NCBI GenBank assembly: GCA_946479515.1
Contig: CAMLGF010000089.1
Location: 1 to 12,730, forward strand
Source of the DNA: an uncultured Pseudomonadota bacterium
GTDB lineage: Bacteria > Pseudomonadota > Gammaproteobacteria > Steroidobacterales > Steroidobacteraceae
Length of the DNA stretch: 12,730 bases
Direction: 5' to 3'
Shown here piece after piece: positions 8,039 to 12,730 of this stretch; the stretch's first letter is position 1, and every line of letters starts with the position of its first letter. Under the pieces are notes generated by a model that did no database searches, was not told the DNA's origin, and saw only the letters and a list, made by a program, of their open reading frames with translations. Both the position numbers and the translations under genes were made by a program.

Positions 8039-8064
8039 AAAATAACGGTGGCCGTTATTTTAGG
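8036..8064. promoter_or_regulatory. Palindrome P1: probable fic operator
   Basis: Perfect inverted repeat: CCTAAAATAACGG (8036-8048), centre TGG (8049-8051), CCGTTATTTTAGG (8052-8064). It ends 8 bases before the fic start codon and covers a good minus-strand -10 box, TAAAAT (8062-8057). It is AT-rich against a GC-rich background. A dimeric regulator bound here would block transcription of fic. The winged helix in Fic itself is the obvious candidate, by inference. Confidence 0.75.
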
Positions 8065-8083
8065 TTAGGCTCCTAACCTAAAA
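8058..8083. promoter_or_regulatory. Palindrome P2: second probable fic operator
   Basis: Perfect inverted repeat: TTTTAGGTTAGG (8058-8069), centre CT, CCTAACCTAAAA (8072-8083). It shares the block TTTTAGG (8058-8064) with palindrome P1, so the region carries three copies of the CCTAAAA/TTTTAGG half-site in alternating orientation. A possible fic promoter on the minus strand is TTGTTT (8086-8081), an 18-base spacer and TAAAAT (8062-8057), which would put P2 mostly between -35 and -10. An alternative is TCGACA (8092-8087) with CCTAAC (8069-8064). An additional 6-bp dyad AACAAT-GTCG-ATTGTT follows at 8082-8097. Confidence 0.75.
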
Positions 8084-8148
8084 CAATGTCGATTGTTGTT
8101 ATGGACCCTTTCTCAGGGGTGCCCGCCGCAACCCGCTTTCAAACCCGA

Positions 8149-8179
8149 CGCGACCGCTGCGCAGCCAGTACCGGTCGCG
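8149..8179 (-). terminator. Stem-loop after obgE, possible weak terminator
   Basis: A perfect 8-bp stem CGCGACCG (8149-8156) / CGGTCGCG (8172-8179) with a 15-base loop that itself holds CTGCGCAG. It lies 12 bases past the obgE stop. On the minus strand it is followed by only a short GGGTTTG, so it may terminate weakly or just protect the 3' end. Confidence 0.4.
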
Positions 8180-8190
8180 GCTGGCTCGTC

Positions 8191-9782
<1,592 letters not shown>

Positions 9783-9821
9783 GTGACTGTGGCTCCGTAA
9801 TCTGCGTAGTTAGGCCAGCGC

Positions 9822-10133
9822 TCAGGCGCTGATGCCGGTGATCTTGACCTGCGTGTACTGCTGGCGGTGCGTGCCCTGGCGCAGGTAGTGCTTGCGGCGG
9901 CGGAATTTGACGATGACCTTCTTGTCACCCTTGCCGTGCTTCTCGACCGTGGCCGAGACCTTGGCGCCCTTGAGCAACGGCGCGCCGACCTTGATGTCGC
10001 TGCCGTCACCGATGAGCAGCACATCGCCGAATTCGATCGTCGAGCCCGGCTCGCCCGCGAGGCTTTCGACCTTGAGGACGGTGCCTTTCTCGACCCGATA
10101 CTGCTTGCCGCCCGTGGTGATGACCGCGTACAT
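9822..10133 (-). CDS. rplU: 50S ribosomal protein L21
   Basis: Large-subunit protein binding 23S rRNA. It has 103 residues, as in E. coli, starting [17 protein letters not shown] and ending with the conserved [23 protein letters not shown] stretch. The ATG at 10133 has GGAG (10144-10141) with 7-base spacing. It is the first gene of rplU-rpmA(-obgE), divergent from ispB as in E. coli, and has a clear promoter upstream. Confidence 0.98.
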   Translation of the reverse strand: MYAVITTGGKQYRVEKGTVLKVESLAGEPGSTIEFGDVLLIGDGSDIKVGAPLLKGAKVSATVEKHGKGDKKVIVKFRRRKHYLRQGTHRQQYTQVKITGISA

Positions 10134-10201
10134 CGTGAATCTCCAAAAAAACCTTGCGGGACCAAAGCCTTAAAGCCGTGTGCCATCCCGAAGGGACGCG
10201 C

Positions 10202-10230
10202 ATTCTACGGAAGGCTCAAAGGCCGGTCAA
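10202..10230 (-). promoter_or_regulatory. Sigma70-type promoter of rplU-rpmA
   Basis: Minus strand TTGACC (10230-10225), a 17-base spacer and TAGAAT (10207-10202): 5/6 matches at both boxes with optimal spacing. Transcription would start near 10195 and leave a leader of about 60 bases before the rplU ATG. The leader holds a short TCCC/GGGA hairpin and a GGCTTT-AA-GGCTTT direct repeat. Confidence 0.75.
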
Positions 10231-10263
10231 AGCCTAAATTCTCCAGTAAGATCAACGCCCTGA

Positions 10264-11298
10264 ATGAGCTCCAACGTCACTCCGCTGCCCACCTCACGCC
10301 CCGCCCCGCGCCCTGCCGAGGCCCCGGCCCCGTCGCTGGACGACATCCGCGCCCCCGTCCGGGCCGATCTTCTGGCGGTGGACGCCATGATCCGCGCGCG
10401 CCTCAAGAGCGCGGTGCCGCTGGTCGATCAGGTGGCGGAGCACATCATCGGCGGCGGCGGCAAACGCCTGCGCCCCCTGCTCTGCGTGCTCGCGGGCCGC
10501 GCCTGCGGCATCGACAACGACAAGCACATCGAAGCGGCCGCTTTCATCGAGTTCGTGCACACCGCCACGCTGCTGCACGACGATGTCGTGGACAGCTCGC
10601 AGAAGCGCCGCGGCCGGGCCACGGCCAACAATCTCTTCGGCAACCAGGCCAGCGTGCTGGTCGGCGACTTCGTCTATTCGCGCGCCTTTCAGATGATGGC
10701 CACGGTGGGTTCCCAGCGCGTCATGGAGATCATGGCCGACGCCACCAACGTCATCGCCGAAGGCGAGGTGCTGCAGCTCATGAATGCGCACGATCCCGAG
10801 ACCACCGAGCAACGCTACCTCGAAGTCATCTATCGCAAGACCGGGCGGCTGTTCGAGGCCGGCGCGGAAGTCGCCGCGGTGCTGGCCGGCGCGAGCATCG
10901 CGCAGCAGGCGGCGCTGGCACGCTTCGGCAAACATCTCGGCACCGCCTACCAGCTCATCGACGACGTGCTCGACTACAAGAGCGACCCGGCCACGCGCGG
11001 CAAGAATCTCGGCGACGATCTCGCCGAGGGCAAGCCGACGCTGCCGCTGCTGCACGCGCTGCGCCACGGCAACGACGAGCAGCGTGCGCTGATCCGGCTG
11101 GCCATCGAGCAGGGCGGGCTCGCGCAGCTCGGCCCGATTGTCGAAGCCATCGAAGCGACCGGCGGGCTCGAGTACGCCACGCACTTCGCGCAACGTGAAA
11201 CCGACCAGGCACTGGGCGCGCTCGACGCGCTGCCGGATACGCCCTTCCGCCAGGCGCTCACCGGGCTGGCGCGCTTCGCGCAGGATCGGACCAGCTAA
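10264..11298 (+). CDS. ispB: Octaprenyl (polyprenyl) diphosphate synthase
   Basis: Trans-polyprenyl synthase that extends farnesyl diphosphate with IPP to make the side chain of ubiquinone. In 344 residues, the GGGGKRLRP motif is at 63-71, the first Asp-rich motif DDVVD at 106-110 followed by KRRGRATANN, and the second DDVLD at 233-237 within YQLIDDVLDYKSD. It resembles E. coli IspB closely throughout (AFQMM, NVIAEGEVLQLMN, EGKPTLPLLHA). The N terminus carries about 22 extra Pro/Ala-rich residues before the conserved helix. The ATG at 10264 directly follows an in-frame TGA, so no longer protein is possible, yet no Shine-Dalgarno is visible. It is divergent from rplU. Its TAA overlaps the stop of the convergent DUF418 gene. 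Chain length (C40 or other) cannot be read from sequence. Confidence 0.95.
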   Translation: MSSNVTPLPTSRPAPRPAEAPAPSLDDIRAPVRADLLAVDAMIRARLKSAVPLVDQVAEHIIGGGGKRLRPLLCVLAGRACGIDNDKHIEAAAFIEFVHTATLLHDDVVDSSQKRRGRATANNLFGNQASVLVGDFVYSRAFQMMATVGSQRVMEIMADATNVIAEGEVLQLMNAHDPETTEQRYLEVIYRKTGRLFEAGAEVAAVLAGASIAQQAALARFGKHLGTAYQLIDDVLDYKSDPATRGKNLGDDLAEGKPTLPLLHALRHGNDEQRALIRLAIEQGGLAQLGPIVEAIEATGGLEYATHFAQRETDQALGALDALPDTPFRQALTGLARFAQDRTS

Positions 11299-12512
11299 CC
11301 CGGCGCCTTGCCGTAGGTGAGCGTCCGCCACAGCCACTCCATCGGGCCGTAGGCGAACCGGGACAGCCACCAACGGCTGAAGAGCATCTGCAGCCCGAAA
11401 CCCGCGCTCGCGATGCCGACCATGATGCACGTGCCCGCCCTGCCCGCCAGCGCGAGCCCGGGCCCCACTCCGAACAGCACGAACCCGATGATCGGGCCCT
11501 GCGCCAGGTAGTTAGTCAGCGCCATGCGGCCGGCCCAGGAAAAGGGCGCCAGCCAGCGGCGCAGCCGTCCGCCCTCGAACCCGGTGACGATGGCGGCCAC
11601 GTACCCCGCGGCCAGCACCGGCACGGCGACGAAATGCAGGCATTCGGCCTGGAACTCGCGATGCGGCCACTCGGGCAGCCATGTGGCTCGCGCGAGCATC
11701 ACCGCAACGGCTTCGGTGACGAGACCGACGAGCAGGCTCCCATTGCGCACGCGGCGCCAGCCCGGCAGGAACTCACGTGCGCGCGTGATCCAGCCGTGGC
11801 GTCCCACCCAGGCGCCGATCAGGAAACGCCCGAGCGCGTAGCACAGCCATCCGAGAATCATGCCGCTCGCCAGGTAGTCGACGACCACCCAGTCGAAGAA
11901 GTTGGCGACGATGCCGAAATAGTCGCCGCGCTCGGAGAGCTGCTGGCGAAGCAGCACGTCGGCGTCGGAATAGCCGCCCGGCAGTCCCAGCCAGTTGCCG
12001 GACGGCAGGAACTCCGCGAGCGCTTTCTCTCCCGTGCGACCCAGCAGCGCGAGGATGATGCCGACACCCAGCAGGTCTCGCGTCGAGAGTCTGCGCATCG
12101 CCAGCAATGCGAATCCCGCCAGCGCGTACAGGTGCAGGATGTCCCAGGTCCACAGGAAGATGAGGTTGAAACAGCCGAACACCAGCAGCACCACGAGACG
12201 CCGCCGGTAGAGGCGTTCGAAGTCCGCGCCGCGCGCCTCCAGGCGCCGCATCTGCAGATAAAAGCCGAGCCCGAACAGGAACGCGAACATCGTGTTGGCC
12301 TTGTCCATGACCAGCCAGCGCAACACGTCGAGCAGCGCGAAATCCCAGGCGGCCGTGGGCAGCGAGAGCAGCTGCTGCTCCGTGGCCATGATGGGCGCGC
12401 CCGCGAACGGCGCCAGGTTCATGACGAAGACACCGAACAGCGCGACGCCGCGCAGCACGTCCAGGACCTGGACGCGCTCCTCGGCGCTCACCGGCGCGGC
12501 ATCGCTGGACAA
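11295..12512 (-). CDS. DUF418 domain-containing (YeiB-type) membrane protein
   Basis: Predicted inner-membrane protein of unknown function. It has 405 residues with about 9-10 hydrophobic segments (for example 21-40, 107-125, 128-146, 219-240, 292-315, 330-352, 358-380). The N terminus shows the family opening RVQVLDVLRGVALFGVFVMN (residues 13-32), and the C-terminal DUF418 domain ends with FAYGPMEWLWRTLTYGK, the hallmark of this family. Members are sometimes annotated as transport-associated, without firm evidence. The start is TTG at 12512, with GGGGAG (12528-12523) 10 bases upstream. A GTG at codon 8 is an alternative that would still keep the conserved part. It is transcribed away from the tRNA gene and overlaps the ispB stop by 4 bases. 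Confidence 0.9.
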   Translation of the reverse strand: MSSDAAPVSAEERVQVLDVLRGVALFGVFVMNLAPFAGAPIMATEQQLLSLPTAAWDFALLDVLRWLVMDKANTMFAFLFGLGFYLQMRRLEARGADFERLYRRRLVVLLVFGCFNLIFLWTWDILHLYALAGFALLAMRRLSTRDLLGVGIILALLGRTGEKALAEFLPSGNWLGLPGGYSDADVLLRQQLSERGDYFGIVANFFDWVVVDYLASGMILGWLCYALGRFLIGAWVGRHGWITRAREFLPGWRRVRNGSLLVGLVTEAVAVMLARATWLPEWPHREFQAECLHFVAVPVLAAGYVAAIVTGFEGGRLRRWLAPFSWAGRMALTNYLAQGPIIGFVLFGVGPGLALAGRAGTCIMVGIASAGFGLQMLFSRWWLSRFAYGPMEWLWRTLTYGKAPG

Positions 12513-12530
12513 AATGTGGTGGCTCCCCTG

Positions 12531-12547
12531 GATCCGGCGTCCGGATC
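12531..12547. promoter_or_regulatory. Short perfect palindrome before the DUF418 gene
   Basis: GATCCGG, CGT, CCGGATC: a 7-bp perfect dyad 3 bases upstream of the GGGGAG ribosome binding site. A TACGAT -10-like box (12550-12545, minus) overlaps its end, but no matching -35 is visible. It could be an operator or a 5' leader hairpin, or it may be chance. Confidence 0.35.
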
Positions 12548-12575
12548 GTACAGGGCAGCCCGGCCCCCGGCTGAT

Positions 12576-12604
12576 TTGAATGCCGGCAGGCGCTTCAGTA
12601 GACT
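12576..12604 (+). promoter_or_regulatory. Promoter of tRNA-Pro, stable-RNA type
   Basis: TTGAAT (12576-12581), a 17-base spacer and TAGACT (12599-12604), followed by a GC-only discriminator (GCGCGCCCCGC). GC-rich discriminators are typical of tRNA and rRNA promoters under stringent control. The start would be near 12611, about 33 bases before the tRNA. Confidence 0.7.
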
Positions 12605-12643
12605 GCGCGCCCCGCAGCGCAGTCCAGAAGCCGGCGGGTCATT

Positions 12644-12720
12644 CGGGGTGTAGCTCAGCCTGGTAGAGCACTACGTTCGGGACGTAGGAGTCGAAGGTTC
12701 AAATCCTTTCACCCCGACCA
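12644..12720 (+). tRNA. tRNA-Pro, anticodon CGG
   Basis: A 77-base cloverleaf. The acceptor CGGGGTG (12644-12650) pairs fully with CACCCCG (12710-12716), then discriminator A and encoded CCA (12718-12720). The D arm contains AGCTCAGCCTGGTAGAGC. The anticodon stem CTACG/CGTAG closes the loop TTCGGGA (12676-12682), giving anticodon CGG at 12678-12680, which reads proline CCG codons. The T arm has GGTTCAAATCC. The C1-G72 pair with A73 is the bacterial tRNA-Pro identity feature. A T-rich run begins after the CCA, but the window ends there. Confidence 0.97.
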
Positions 12721-12730
12721 TTCTTTTTCG

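Noticed and set aside
9867..11198. Plus-strand open frame of 443 codons across rplU and ispB
   Set aside because: It overlaps two certain genes in other frames. The product is an Arg/Ala/Gly-rich low-complexity sequence, a GC-codon shadow.

Overview
The window looks like a chromosomal segment of a GC-rich gammaproteobacterium. The core genes match E. coli family members closely by eye (IspH, LspA, IleS, RibF, MurJ, S20, IspB, L21, L27), and the ispB / rplU-rpmA divergent pair and the rpsT / ribF-ileS-lspA neighbourhood are typical gammaproteobacterial arrangements. A lineage near Xanthomonadales, Nevskiales or Steroidobacterales is a guess, not shown by the sequence. No contig break or complete transposon is visible.

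Layout. From 1 to 6243 the minus strand carries one tightly packed operon, transcribed murJ > ribF > ileS > lspA > ispH. Gaps are 4, 19, 10 and 0 bases, and ispH runs off the left edge. It joins lipid II flipping, flavin cofactor synthesis, isoleucyl-tRNA charging, lipoprotein signal-peptide cleavage and the last MEP-pathway step. The fkpB gene found between lspA and ispH in E. coli is absent. Divergently, rpsT (S20) reads on the plus strand from a GTG start and ends in a clear terminator.

From 6849 to 8027 is a stand-alone class II Fic AMP-transferase with a C-terminal winged helix. It is the most accessory-looking gene here. Its promoter region (8036-8097) holds two overlapping perfect palindromes and a third dyad beside them. 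This is the most distinctive regulatory structure in the window and looks like an autoregulatory operator.

From 8191 to 10133 the minus strand carries rplU > rpmA > obgE (L21, L27, Obg GTPase). A strong terminator and a REP-like palindrome lie between rpmA and obgE, and ObgE ends in an unusual, strongly basic, histone-H1-like tail. A good sigma70-type promoter precedes rplU. Divergently, ispB (octaprenyl diphosphate synthase, for the ubiquinone side chain) reads on the plus strand. Its stop codon overlaps that of a convergent DUF418 membrane protein (11295-12512). The window ends with a tRNA-Pro(CGG) gene behind a stable-RNA-type promoter.

Half of the twelve protein genes appear to use TTG or GTG starts. 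No stretch without a gene exceeds 300 bases. The larger gaps (6244-6414, 6679-6848, 8028-8190, 9412-9530, 10134-10263, 12513-12643) are described under their regulatory features.
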